DNA of 64,000 bases from Pseudomonadales bacterium (GTDB lineage Bacteria > Pseudomonadota > Gammaproteobacteria > Pseudomonadales > Azotimanducaceae): assembly GCA_019090615.1 (NCBI GenBank), contig JAHRVQ010000058.1:16727-80726 (forward strand), written 5' to 3'. This document shows positions 27,793 through 39,300 of the stretch, in pieces (the first letter of the stretch is position 1; each line of letters begins with the position of its first letter). Made by a program: the position numbers and the translations under genes. The notes under the pieces were generated by a model. It was not told the DNA's origin. It worked only from the letters and a program-made list of their open reading frames with translations, and made no database searches.

Positions 27793-28191
27793 CTCCCCCT
27801 GAGTGTCAATGATATGTTGCTTTAAATAAATGCTTTAAATAAATGCTTTGAATATAAGTTTTTATTCGAAGCGGTGCGATAAGATTTTGTTTGAAAAATA
27901 TAATCCTCCACTGCAGTCATACCTTTGCTGAGTCTTATCCCTATGTGAAATGCTGCCAAATCACAGGTGCTGCCAAAAAGTAGCCCTTAGATCAGCATCT
28001 TCAATTATTAGTGAATCAATGGTCATTGATTAGAATTAATAATTTGATCAACTTTCAGTGCTAAACCAAACTGTGTATCAGATAGTTAATCCATAGGATT
28101 TAAAGCCCTTTATTACAGGCCTATTGAAGATCCAATGAGAAGCAGCTGACGAATAGAATATTTTCGAGAACCAGCGTAGCGAGATATTACT
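27793..28191. other. gap between tail cluster and CoA-transferase gene
   Basis: About 400 bp, AT-rich and without coding potential. It has two perfect tandem copies of the 13-mer 'tgctttaaataaa' (27818-27843) plus a decayed third. No clear GC-rich terminator hairpin follows the cluster. Confidence 0.5.
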
Positions 28192-29595
28192 ATGAATTTA
28201 TCCCATCAGGTGCTTGCTGAATTATGGCTACAGCAGGGGCTGAGTGAAGCGGCATTGCGCTATATAACCCTTGATGGTGATAAGCCTGGCCTGGCGAGTT
28301 CTTTTCAGGTGGGTGCCGCTGCACAAAGTAGTATCGGGCTTGCGGCATTGGCGGCTGCTGAAATCTGGCGTCAACGTACCGGTGGTAACCGCCAGCAGGT
28401 GCGGGTGTCTTTGCCGGATGCGGAATATGAATGCACTGGTTATTTTAAAATTGATGGGCGAAAGCCGGATGTGTGGGCAAAGTTCTCAGGTCTATACCCC
28501 TGCGCGGATGGCTTTGTTCGACTCCATGCCAATTTCACCCATCATCGTGACGGCATATTACAATTGTTGGGCTTGCCAACCGGTGAGCAATGCAGCAGAG
28601 CACAGGTTGAAACGGCCCTGATGCAATGGCAGGCAGAGGTATTTGAAACTGCTGCCACAGCCAAAGGGCTGGTAGTAGCAAAAGTTCGCGCCTTTGAAGA
28701 ATGGGATGTACATCCTCAGGCGCAGGCATTGGACGGGCAGCCGCTTATAACCATCGATAAAATTGCCGAAGCAGAAGTACAGCCGTTAACGCCAATATCT
28801 AATCTTTCCCGGCCACTCACGGGCCTGCGGGTACTTGATTTAACCCGCATACTTGCTGGCCCCACCTGCGGCAGGACACTTGCAACCTATGGCGCTGAAG
28901 TGATGCTGGTTAATTCACCGCATCTACCGAATGTGGAGAATATTATTGATACCAGCCGAGGCAAATACTCTGCACTGATTGATCTCAACAAAGCTGAGGG
29001 TCAACAACAATTACTTTTACTCGCTAACGAGGCGGATATATTTGTGCAGGGTTATCGACCTGGCGGTATAACAGAACTTGGCTTTAGTCCAGACCTGTTA
29101 GCCCAACATAACCCGCATTTGGTGTATGTATCGCTGTCGGCCTATGGCAACGATGGGCCCTGGGCCGGTAAGCGCGGCTTTGATTCGCTGGTACAAACGG
29201 CGACCGGTTTTAATCTTGCCGAGGCGGAGGCCAGTGGCAGTAAAACCCCAAAACCACTACCGGTACAGATACTGGATTATGCTTCTGGGTTTTTAATGGC
29301 CTTTGGCGCACAGGTCGCGCTATTACGCCGCGCAACAGAAGGCGGCAGTTGGCATGTGCAGGTCTCATTGGCACAAACCGCCCGCTGGTTGCGGGCTATG
29401 GGGCGGCGGGATTACCCGCAGGTACTGCCAAAAATGGCGTTCAGCGACAGGCTAGGTTGTGAAAAGTCAGGTTTTGGTCAATTAGAGGCTATACCTCATG
29501 CGGCGAAATTCCAGTTTCCTGGCGAAACCCCTGGTCTACCGTCAGTGCCACCAGGCACTCATAAACCTATATGGGCAAAACAGTGGCCCAAATAG
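28192..29595 (+). CDS. CaiB/BaiF family (class III) CoA-transferase
   Basis: 467 residues. Moves CoA between carboxylic acids; substrate not inferable. Residues 212-345 are the conserved core: 'RVLDLTRILAGPTCGRTLATYGAEV', 'YRPGGITELGF', 'VYVSLSAYG', and 'GFDSLVQTATG', where Asp331 is the position of the catalytic aspartate in this family. About 200 residues precede the core, resembling the small-domain half placed in front, a layout seen in a subset of fused or permuted members. The C-terminus past 440 is Pro/Gly-rich and weakly conserved. No clear ribosome binding site before ATG. Confidence 0.85.
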   Translation: MNLSHQVLAELWLQQGLSEAALRYITLDGDKPGLASSFQVGAAAQSSIGLAALAAAEIWRQRTGGNRQQVRVSLPDAEYECTGYFKIDGRKPDVWAKFSGLYPCADGFVRLHANFTHHRDGILQLLGLPTGEQCSRAQVETALMQWQAEVFETAATAKGLVVAKVRAFEEWDVHPQAQALDGQPLITIDKIAEAEVQPLTPISNLSRPLTGLRVLDLTRILAGPTCGRTLATYGAEVMLVNSPHLPNVENIIDTSRGKYSALIDLNKAEGQQQLLLLANEADIFVQGYRPGGITELGFSPDLLAQHNPHLVYVSLSAYGNDGPWAGKRGFDSLVQTATGFNLAEAEASGSKTPKPLPVQILDYASGFLMAFGAQVALLRRATEGGSWHVQVSLAQTARWLRAMGRRDYPQVLPKMAFSDRLGCEKSGFGQLEAIPHAAKFQFPGETPGLPSVPPGTHKPIWAKQWPK

Positions 29596-29628
29596 TGGGC
29601 AAAATAGTGTTTTTATAATTTCTACTAG

Positions 29629-29665
29629 ATCAGCACCCGCCAGAAAATAGGCAACGGGCGCTGAT
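29629..29665. terminator. bidirectional hairpin terminator
   Basis: Arms ATCAGCaCCCG and CGGGcGCTGAT (10 pairs, one mismatch) enclose a 15-base loop between two convergent genes. T-rich sequence follows on the plus strand and AT-rich sequence on the minus strand, so it can serve both. Confidence 0.65.
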
Positions 29666-29704
29666 TTATTTAGCTCATTTATATAGCTCGTTTATATAAA
29701 CAGT

Positions 29705-30829
29705 CTATTTATGCGGCTGGATCAAAAACTTGGTGCCTGTGGCCTGCTGCGAATAGGCTGCAATAGCATCAGCTGATAAGGCCTCTGCTAAAGAAACCTG
29801 GCGGGTATAGTGACTGGCAAAGGTTGTTTTGATCTCGTTAGCAACCCGCTGCCGTAGTTCGCCAAACTTTTCCATACCCATCCTGCCGATAAAAGGCGTC
29901 AACAACCAGCCGCCCATACCCCAGCACATACCAAAATTACGATTAACAAACGTCGGCGATGTATCAAGCCCGCCGTAAATATATACCTGCTTATAGGTTG
30001 TCGAGCCATAGCGGCTATATTCCTTCGCTGTTTTGTTGGCAGCAACTTCCATTGCAGAAAGGATCTGGCCGGCAAGTTTGCCACCGCCCGTAGCGTCAAA
30101 GGCAAGGGTTGCGCCGGTGGCTACCAGTGCTTCAACCAATTGCTGTTTAAAGTCAGCGGCAGATGAATTGCAGATATATTTGGCGCCCAGTGCTTTTAGT
30201 TGTTCAACCTGTTCGGTTTTACGCACGATGTTCACCAGTTGAACATCGTCTGCCAGACAGATTTTGACTAGCATCTGGCCGAGGTTAGAAGCCGCGGCGG
30301 TATGCACCAGTGCAGTATGGTTTTCCATTTTCATGGTTTCAACCATGCTTAGGGCCGTTAGCGGATTAACAAAGCAGGATGCGGCTTCGGCTGAACTGGT
30401 GCCGGCATTCATCACAAGGCAGGCCGACGCGGGTACGCAGCGATATTGCGCGTACATGGCCCCGCCTGCTACACCTACAGTTTTACCCATTAAGGCTTCG
30501 GCGCCATCGCCAGTGGCAACAACGATACCTGCGCCTTCATTACCCACCGGCATTGATTCATCCATCCTTGCTGCCATTGCCGGCATGGTCGCCGCGGGTA
30601 CATCCATGATGGCCCGGGTGTTATCGCCTGTGCCGGTGATTTGCAGGCTGCTGACATCAGCCGGGCCAAGCAGTAAACCCAGATCCGAAGGATTAATGGG
30701 TGTGGCTTCTACCTTGATTAATACTTCGCCAGCCTTTGGGGTTGGCATAGGCACTGAAGTAATGTCAAGGGAGAGCTTGCCTGCACTAGTAATGGTTGAG
30801 CGTATTTCTTTTGATAATTCGTCGGTCAT
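29705..30829 (-). CDS. MDR-superfamily NAD(P)H-dependent oxidoreductase (zinc-free type)
   Basis: 374 residues. The GroES-like N-terminal half has 'GEVLIKVEATPINPSDLGLLLG' (about 34-55) and 'PVGNEGAGIVVATG' (95-107). The Rossmann half has 'ALVHTAAASNLGQMLVKIC' (173-191) in place of the usual AxxGGVG, then 'LKALGAKYI' and 'ATLAFDATGGGKLAG'. Structural-zinc cysteines are absent, so it belongs with quinone-reductase/enoyl-reductase-like members. Substrate is unknown. It converges with the CoA-transferase gene. Confidence 0.82.
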   Translation of the reverse strand: MTDELSKEIRSTITSAGKLSLDITSVPMPTPKAGEVLIKVEATPINPSDLGLLLGPADVSSLQITGTGDNTRAIMDVPAATMPAMAARMDESMPVGNEGAGIVVATGDGAEALMGKTVGVAGGAMYAQYRCVPASACLVMNAGTSSAEAASCFVNPLTALSMVETMKMENHTALVHTAAASNLGQMLVKICLADDVQLVNIVRKTEQVEQLKALGAKYICNSSAADFKQQLVEALVATGATLAFDATGGGKLAGQILSAMEVAANKTAKEYSRYGSTTYKQVYIYGGLDTSPTFVNRNFGMCWGMGGWLLTPFIGRMGMEKFGELRQRVANEIKTTFASHYTRQVSLAEALSADAIAAYSQQATGTKFLIQPHK

Positions 30830-32213
30830 AGGTTGGTCTCGGTTGCCTGGCTGGTCTGGTTTTTTTTGTCAAAATGGCACCCGTCTAGTTTGGGGAAGAA
30901 CCATTTGTATTCAGTAGCCGACAGTAGCTGAATTTTTGACGGAGTTCTACAGGCTTTGCCCGTCCGAGCTGAGGTGATGAGTGGCTACCATTGTAAGTGA
31001 TTGAAATTCTATTGTTTATTAGCTTTACGATTTGGTGACACTGGCAAATTAGATAGGATTGTTGTCGAGTGGGCTTTATTTCAATTTTGAACTAGAGTCT
31101 AGATGACCCTCGCCCAATGCGTCGATGTGACCTAATATTCACCTCTCGGAGGTCTTTTGCTGATTGAAATACCATAGATAATAGTGCTACGTGCAGTTCC
31201 TTAGTATTGATTTTTCTTTGATTGGCGCGTGGTCCGGTATGACCCTGGAATCGATTTGAGTCATTTTTTTAAGTTGGCCCAATCCCTGGATGAAGAGGCT
31301 CAGGTAGATTGTCTGATGAAAGCTCTGCATTGTCTTGTTTGCACAGGCGGTTGTTTTAACGGCAATTTTAAAATAGTGGCCACTTAAATTTTTTGTGATT
31401 TTCTAAATAATAAGGTTTTGATTATTTTGCTGATAGTCATGCATGATCATCAACAGTATCTGCTTTGTAGCGATGAACGTTGATTTTGTTAAATACTGTT
31501 GAGATGGTCGGCCGAGAAGGGCCTAAACGATGAGTAAATTTCTGCATTGATAAACGGCCTGAATTACTTCGGTATATGTTTTCGCGTTCTTGTGCAGCGA
31601 CTGACTCGAACGGCAACGAGTGGCGGGTTTAATACCCCGTCGTAATCTAAGTTCGACGAAAACAGATGCTGTATGTTTCTCAAGTGCTGGTCCTATTTAG
31701 CTAAGTGAGTAGTCGCTTTTACTGCCGTTTTTACAATACTGCCTTTTGATCAGAACATAGACTGGAGTCAGGCCGTTACCGAAGTTTTGTTCGGTATCGG
31801 GATTCGAATAACCAATTTCTGTAATCAACTGAACGGCTTGAATTGTGAGTTTTGGGAGACTAATTAATTTATTTTGCTGTCGCCGCTGCTAATAATCGTA
31901 TTGCTACGCTGATTAGCAAGTCTGGGAAACGGGGTGTGTTCACCATATTTGAATGTTTCGAGGTGTATTTAGTCGTTAGAGGAAAAATCGCCAATCCAAT
32001 CTCCGTTATCCTTAAACATTGAACGGAATTGGATAAATTTTAAAAAAATGTGCCCGTAAACCGCTTGCTGGTGCGCGAGAAAGTTGCCTCAATTATTGAT
32101 TGGATTGCTGGGTAAAGCGTATGTTGGAGTATGAATTTGCATATTAAAAGGTGGTTGGTTTTGCGATGCATTGAAGGTAGCTATGGAATGGCAAGACTTT
32201 AACGGATACATTT
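30830..32213. other. gene-poor region with possible decayed ORFs
   Basis: About 1.4 kb without a supported gene. A minus-strand frame without start codon, 31437-31628, encodes a helix-turn-helix-like stretch (LGPSRPTISTVFNKI) and may be a decayed DNA-binding protein. A plus-strand stretch near 31225-31385 reads 'LAQSLDEEAQVDCLMKAL' but has no start. With the IS3 remnant that follows, the region looks like a mobile-element graveyard. Confidence 0.4.
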
Positions 32214-32447
32214 TCAAACAGTCTTTGACTGCTGTTGTTCATAGTTAAAAGGTGACAAATATCCGTTAGATGAATGTTTTCTCTGACTGTTAAAATACAC
32301 CTCGATATACTCGAATATATCTTGTTTCGCTTCTTCACGCGTCGCATAGTGCTTGTCGTAGATAAGCTCTGTTTTCAGGGTCTTGAAGAAACTTTCTGCA
32401 ACTGAGTTGTCCCAACAATCACCCTGCTGCGTGATGATAGTGATTCT
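32214..32447 (-). pseudogene. IS3-family transposase OrfB, C-terminal remnant
   Basis: Minus strand translates to the end of an IS3-family rve transposase: 'GDCWDNSVAESFFKTLKTEL', then 'EEAKQDIFEYIEVYFNSQRKHSS' and 'YLSPFNYE', with a natural TGA. This stretch contains the catalytic Glu of the DDE triad (NSVAESF). Everything upstream, including both Asp residues, is missing, so it is inactive. Confidence 0.85.
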
Positions 32448-32696
32448 GTTGGTTATGATTCCATAGTGGTAAAATTTCGGCAGGATAGGTGTTGTTGTTT
32501 TTGTTGGTCAAATACTAACCACTATATATCAGTATGTGGTTGGTCGGTATTTTTTGCGTTTGTCGAGAGGTAGATAAGGCTTGTTATATTTCTTCGCATT
32601 CTATACCCTTTAAAGACATTAATAGAATACTATAAAAACGAATTAGCTATATCTTCTGATTGTGTAATTCCCAATCTAACATGAGGCATATGTTCA

Positions 32697-33377
32697 ATGA
32701 GCATCAAACATTTTGGTTTGCTGTCTGTATTATTAGCGGCGCCATTTTTTGGTTATGCCAAAAACCAGATGGATCAATTTGAATCTCAAGAATTGAGATC
32801 CATTAGAAGTGTCTCCCAATCTATATTGAAGGTACGTGGGGAAAAGCGACGCGCTATTTTTGCTGAAGTTAAGCCGGTAATGGATGACTTAGATGAGATG
32901 AAACGTTTGTTGGACCAGGTTATGATATCAAAACGTAGGCCGGTAATAGATGGGGTTAGTCGGCCTTCTACAATACTTGTGGCTTCTGTAAATCTTAAGA
33001 CAGGAAAGGCCGCATTGCCACGGAAAATGACTGAGGTCAAAAAAAATGCGTCAATGTCGTTGCTTAAGGGACAGAAGTCGAATGAGCTTGTCAGTATTGC
33101 GAAAGGAATTGCGTTGAGTCGAAAAGTGACGCTGGATAAGAAAATCCCGCCAAAATGGATGTTTTGGCGGTCTGCAGATCCGCGGCTCCGACGGCTTAGT
33201 AGTACGTTTGATTCGTTAGTTGGAGAATTTGAGTCTATTGAGTCGAGCACGGGCGATGAGCAAATAGACAATATCAGGCGCTTGGCTAAACGGCTGAAGC
33301 GGACAAAACCTGTCAAAGATGAAACTGTAGAGACAGTGCCTACTTTTTCTTCAATTACCAAACACTATCGTAAGTAG
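32697..33377 (+). CDS. exported basic protein upstream of RHS gene
   Basis: 226 residues with a signal peptide (about 1-21, ending GYAKN). The rest is helical and rich in Lys/Arg (mature protein strongly basic), with no Cys and no known domain. GAGG lies upstream of the ATG. The RHS gene follows 7 bases after the stop, so the two probably form an operon; it may help export or folding of the RHS protein, which is inference. Confidence 0.65.
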   Translation: MSIKHFGLLSVLLAAPFFGYAKNQMDQFESQELRSIRSVSQSILKVRGEKRRAIFAEVKPVMDDLDEMKRLLDQVMISKRRPVIDGVSRPSTILVASVNLKTGKAALPRKMTEVKKNASMSLLKGQKSNELVSIAKGIALSRKVTLDKKIPPKWMFWRSADPRLRRLSSTFDSLVGEFESIESSTGDEQIDNIRRLAKRLKRTKPVKDETVETVPTFSSITKHYRK

Positions 33378-33384
33378 GTCAAGG

Positions 33385-36300
33385 ATGATGAAGTTTGTTC
33401 TAAAAGCGTTTTTGGCATTCGGATTCCAGATATCGTTTGCTTACGGTTGTATTGGTACCCTAACAGATGACTTGTTGTGTGAAACACCTGAAATTTTATT
33501 TGAATCAGATGAGTCAATCATACTTAAGGAAAAAGCGACGCAACTGGGTGGCGTGGTTGATATCTATGAATATGTTAGAAATGGATCAGATTATGCGGTT
33601 TATCACGGCGCGAGAAGCAGTTCACTTAATGCATTTTTAGGAGCTGAGGGTAATGACGTAGATCTCGCATCAACATTAATCGCGCTCTACAGATCTGTTG
33701 GCGTTAAATCCCGCTATGTCGTCGGAAATATTAAGGTGCCTAAAGCGGATGTTGCTAATTGGGTTTCAGTTGAAAATGAAGATCTGGCAATCTCCATTTT
33801 GAAGAATCAAGGTATCAACGTCATCTATGACACCGATCCAACTCACGTTACGTTTGAGCATGTTTGGGTCGAGGCCTTGGTGGATTTTGCTAACTATCGG
33901 GGTGGTGGCGTTTCAATTACCAACTGTGATACCGAAAATGACCGTTGTCGTTGGGTGTCTCTAGACCCTTCTTTTAAATTACGTGATTTTCGAAGTGGTC
34001 ATAAAGATAAACTTGAATCGTTGAGTTTTAACTACGATGCATATTACAACGCAGAGAGCGATCAGTTATTGCGGGACAAAAGCCCGCTTGAGATTTTTGA
34101 GGAACAAGCCCTGGGTTATTTAAGGGAGAACCATCCGGGCGTCACACTTGAGGATGTAATTGACCGAGGCGAGATTCGGCAGGAAGTGTTAGGGCTTTTG
34201 CCCTCTTCCTTGCCGTATGAAGTAATAGGCGATGTTGATCGGTTTGTATCTATAGTCGATCATGATGCAAGCTCGTCAACAATATATAATTGGAATAAGG
34301 TTGTACAAATATCAATTCATCCTGTTCGAAACGGTGTTGAATGTTCGGGTATTACTTTTGGATCGACGTCGTCGGTGGCGGAGTTAAGCACCAAGCAACT
34401 AACAATTAACTGGTTAGTGTCGAGTTTATTAATTCGTCTCGATGGTGAGTCCAAAGGAGGGATTGCAGGTGATTTTAACTTCGGATGTGGTGGGGTTGTT
34501 GCTCCAATTGAATTAGGTTCTTCATTTAATGTTGTTCTTGAGGTTGATGCCTCACCTTACGCTGATCCCATAGAAGTGAGATATGACAATTTGGTCGTGG
34601 GCGGCTATTATTTGGTTGCCACCGGCGGTGAGACTTCAAACTGGAGTCAGGTAAGGCGTGCTTATCAGTCGGTTCTAGCGGCAAGTGAACAGTACCCCTT
34701 AGTCGAAAATGCGGGTGGGGATGTTTATGTGGACGCAAACAGCAACGGGTCGATCGATGCTGGTGAATTGTTATTGTTAGATGATCAGGTAGCACAAGAC
34801 GCATTAACAGGTGGTTTGCTTTATACAGCGCAAGCATTGTATTACGCGCGCCTGAAGCAGGAAAGTCGTCGCTATAGTCGTTTAAAGAACATTATATCTC
34901 CCATATCAGCATTTGTTGGCATTGTTAGCACAACCTATGAAGTTGAAACAGTTGATGAAACGCCATTTGCTGTTTTGCCTGGTGGTTTGCTAATTGATCT
35001 AAAGGGCATCCGAATAAATGGCAGCTGGTTGATGGATGAAGCGGAAACATATTCAACACCGACATTTAAGTTCTTAGGGCACATTGCCTCTTCCCTTGAA
35101 CACGAAGTCTGGCAGGAATTAACGGGTTACGACGCGATATCAACCATGCGAGGTATTCAATTTGCTTTGGACGCTAACGCAGATCTTATGGATATCCATA
35201 ACAATAGTATTGAGGATTCTTACGCAACTTCTTTATCGCAGATGGGTTTGGCTAATCAGGCGCCAGGTGATTTTATTAAACATGAATACGAAATTTTTGA
35301 TCGGCATATGGTGGGCTGGGAATATACCGGATCGGATTCGGGCAATGCCGGTTTTTATGTCTTTAAAGGAGATCTTACCGGTGTAAGTACTAATGATTAT
35401 CGATATGTTCATTACACTTATAATGCAGACAATGGTGTTAACAACTTTTACTCGAATTATGACGTTACGGAAAATCAGCTTAATGTCTTGATAGCAAATA
35501 ATGACGAATCAACCGCGACTGTCACATGCAACAACAAATCGTTCCAAGATGTTACACTGCCTGTGGCTCTGGTTGAGTGGGAAACCTGTTTCAATGAGAT
35601 TGTCGATGAAAATGCCAATTATATAAACTTCTTCGATAAAAATGAAGAATTCATACCTTCAGCTATGTATTACAAGGACAAGGAACCGGCGTTAACTGAC
35701 TACAGCGTGGACTTTGTAATAGATGTAAGAGATCATCTCTATGATGCCCCCCCAACAGTTTGGTTTAATTTTGTAGCACCTTCTAAACTCACCTCTGGTC
35801 CTTTCTTTGTCTTCGAAGTGTTTATCAAAGATACCTACGACGCCTCCAATGACAACTTAATCTCATCCTCATATATTATTAAAAATGAAAGCATGCGTTT
35901 AAATGCAGGTGGCGGGTACGTTCCAGAAGGAGTGCCAGTTAATCCAGCCACTGATACTGAAGGCGTTGAAGGCAGTGGGTCAAGCCTGGATACATCTGGA
36001 GTAACTTTTAATAACGAAGTTTTTACAGATCAAAACCTGGTCGCCATTGCTAATAACGATGTCGTAAGAACGCCGTCTACTGTAGACCCTGTAAGTACAG
36101 TGACAGGCAATATGTATCATGATGAAACAGACTTGGTGATCGTTGGTAAAGGTCTACCTTATACCTTTACGCGAACCTATAATTCTAATGAAACATCAAC
36201 GGATGGTCCTGATTCAAGTAACCCAGGCTACCTGCCATTTAGTCAAGGTTGGACCCACTCGTACAATATGAAGTTGGTTGCTAATGATTACGGCCAATAC

Positions 36301-39300
36301 CCAGGTTACGATGCTACCCTGGCGCCGGAAAATAACAATAACAAAACCTCATCGATCAGTTATGTTGATGAACGAGGAGGAGAAAGTAATTACTTGCTAG
36401 ATGATGGGAGTACATTCTCCCAACCAACTTCACCTAGAGCAGGTTTTGATAACCTGGTACTAAACAGCCCGTCATCTAGTCTACATACCATCAGTTATAG
36501 TAACGGTGTCAAGTATATATTCGACAGCCAGGGGCTTGATGTCAGAACGCCGGGCGCGATTGCAAGACTTCATCGAATTGAAGATGCCTACGGCAATCAA
36601 CTGAATTTTGACTACACAAGTAACCAGCTCACGAGTGTGACGGATAACCTGGGTCTAGCAGGGCGATCTGGATTAACGCTCAGTTATTTCGCTTCGGGGG
36701 CTAATAACGGTCGATTGCAATACCTAACCGATTGGTCAGGTCGACAATGGGAATACATATATACCAACGGCAAGCTCTCTGGTGCTAAAAATCCCCTGGA
36801 TAAAGCCATGGCATATACCTATGTAGATGGTACTCATTGGTTAAAAGATATCGTCCACCCTCAAGATCGCAATGGCCAACAGAAGACCATGACCTTTAGC
36901 TATTACGAGAATGGTCAGGCTTATGATTATGTCGACAAGAACGGCTATAGTGAATCGCTAATTTATGACCTGTTTCGCCGACGGACTCGTGTCACTAACC
37001 CTCGCGATTACATGACAGAACACTATTACGACGAAAACGGCGCGTTAATCAAGCTGGTTGAACCGGACAAGGGTATTCTGTTGTTTGAAAACAATGAGGA
37101 TGGTTTACGTTATGTCAAACATAACGCGCTAGGGCAGCGGACCCGATATTCCTACAATACCTCTCGTGCGCTTACGGGTGTTGCTTCTAATACCAACGGC
37201 CAGGTAACACGGGAAGAAGATGCACTAGGTTATACAACTGACTACGATTATGGTCTTTATGATCAGATCACCACAACGGTTGATAAGAATGGCAATGAGT
37301 TTGCCAATACATATTATGCGTCTACCAATACCTCAATGGGTGCAGTTAAGGGCCGACTACAAAAAACCGTCGCCGCAGCAGCAACAGTAAATGGTGTGCT
37401 ACATACCAATGTGACTTTGGCGGACTATCAATATCATCCAGATGGTACGCTCAAGAAAATGACGGAGTATATTGACCCGGCCGTGCCGAGTAGAAAACGA
37501 ATTACGAATTATATTTATACCTATGCAGATAATGGTACCTATACACTAGTTGAAACCACAACTGGCGGTTCTTCGTCGTACACAGTTGAGAAATCTTTTG
37601 ATTCTTTGTGGCGACTCACTTCGCGAATCATTTATCGTAGAGCCAGCGCGACAGATTTAACCCTCATTCCGCTAACAACTACTTACAGTTACGACGATAT
37701 GGGGAGGGTGGCTAAGACGACTGTCCCGCGAGGTGACATCGTTGAGACTATTTATGATGACAATGGCAAGGTTAGTCAGAACATTATTCATTACAAACGT
37801 CTCACTTCAGGAAATACACCCCGCCATAGCCAATGTTATCAGGATTCACACCCGTTATTGTCTGAATATGATAGTTGTGTGAGTGGCATCGCAAAGTATG
37901 ATGTAGCGGATCGTTTGGTCAGCAAGACCGATGTGATGGGTGCAACGACTTATTTTGACTACGATGAAATGGGCAATATCCTAAAAACAACCAATGCTAA
38001 CGGCAATGTCTTGACCCAAGAATATGATGAGAAAGGTCGACGTACAAAAGTGACCGACGAAAAAGGTTATACCGTTAAATCACGATATGATTTGGCTGGT
38101 CGTGTATTAGAAGTGACCGATGCCAATGGTAATAGCTTGTCATATACCTATGATGCTTTGGGGCGTAAAAAGTCAGTCACTTCCCCTGAAGGTCGTTCAG
38201 CCCAAACAGATGAATACGATGGCAATGGCAATGCTATCAAATTGACAGATGCTAATGGCGTAGCAGGGACACAACCTAAGAATAGCCATGACGCCAGCAT
38301 CTACAATGTTTTTGATGAATTTAACCGCTTGGTATCGACCCTTAATGCTAACAACGAGCAGACCCAATACACTTTTGATCTATTAGGTAACCGAACTAGC
38401 GTCACCGATGCGAAAAACCAAAAGACAACGTTTGTTTATGATGACCTTGGTCGGTTAACCAAGGTGATTGATCCTATTATAGAACCTGGTACCGACAAAG
38501 TTGTCACCATGACCTATGACGAAGTGGGTAATCGTATGTCCTATACCGATCGTCTTGGCGAAGTGACGCGATACGGCTACGATAATCTGAATCGCCTGGT
38601 AACCGAGGAATATTTATCGGATAACACCACCGCTATGAGATCCTACGGTCATTATGGAGATATGATCTCAACAAGTTACGATGGCAATGTTTATACCTTT
38701 GGCTATGATGCTGCACATCGTTTGTTAAGCAAGACTGATGACAGGAACACACGAACCATGTCTTGGGTCTATGACGATATTGGTAATTTAATCAGTAAGA
38801 CCAACTATCAAGGAGAAAAACAGTCATTTGTTTACGATAGCAGCAATCGTTTGGTCTCAATGTCAGCGGGAGACCCTGTCTATATACAGGCTTCCTATCA
38901 TTATGATCCTGGTGGGCGTTTGCTCAGTCGTATCCTGTCTAATGGATCCGCAACACTTTATAACTATACGCTGGATGGATTTTTAACCTCCATAAAGCAG
39001 ATTGGTGCAGATGGTAACGCGATAGACCAGCGTGATTTTCAACATGATGAAATGGGTAATATCAAAAAGCTGACGATCAACAATAGTGAAGTTGTTGATT
39101 ATGCCTACGATCCAGCCTATCGATTGCTGTCTGCGAACTCATCCATAAATAGTCATGATCTAAGTTATACATATGATGCTGTAGGTAATCGCCTAACAAA
39201 AACGACGAATGGCAGTGTTCAACACTTTATATACAGCACGGGTAATCGGTTAGATGAGGTGAGACAAAATAGCATTGGTGGTTCGGTAGTTTATAGTTTC

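Noticed and set aside
30264..30917. 217-codon plus-strand frame opposite the MDR oxidoreductase
   Set aside because: The minus strand shows clear MDR motifs; this frame is a codon-bias shadow.
32786..33361. 191-codon minus-strand frame opposite the exported basic protein
   Set aside because: The plus-strand frame has a signal peptide and sits in an operon with the RHS gene; the antisense frame has neither.
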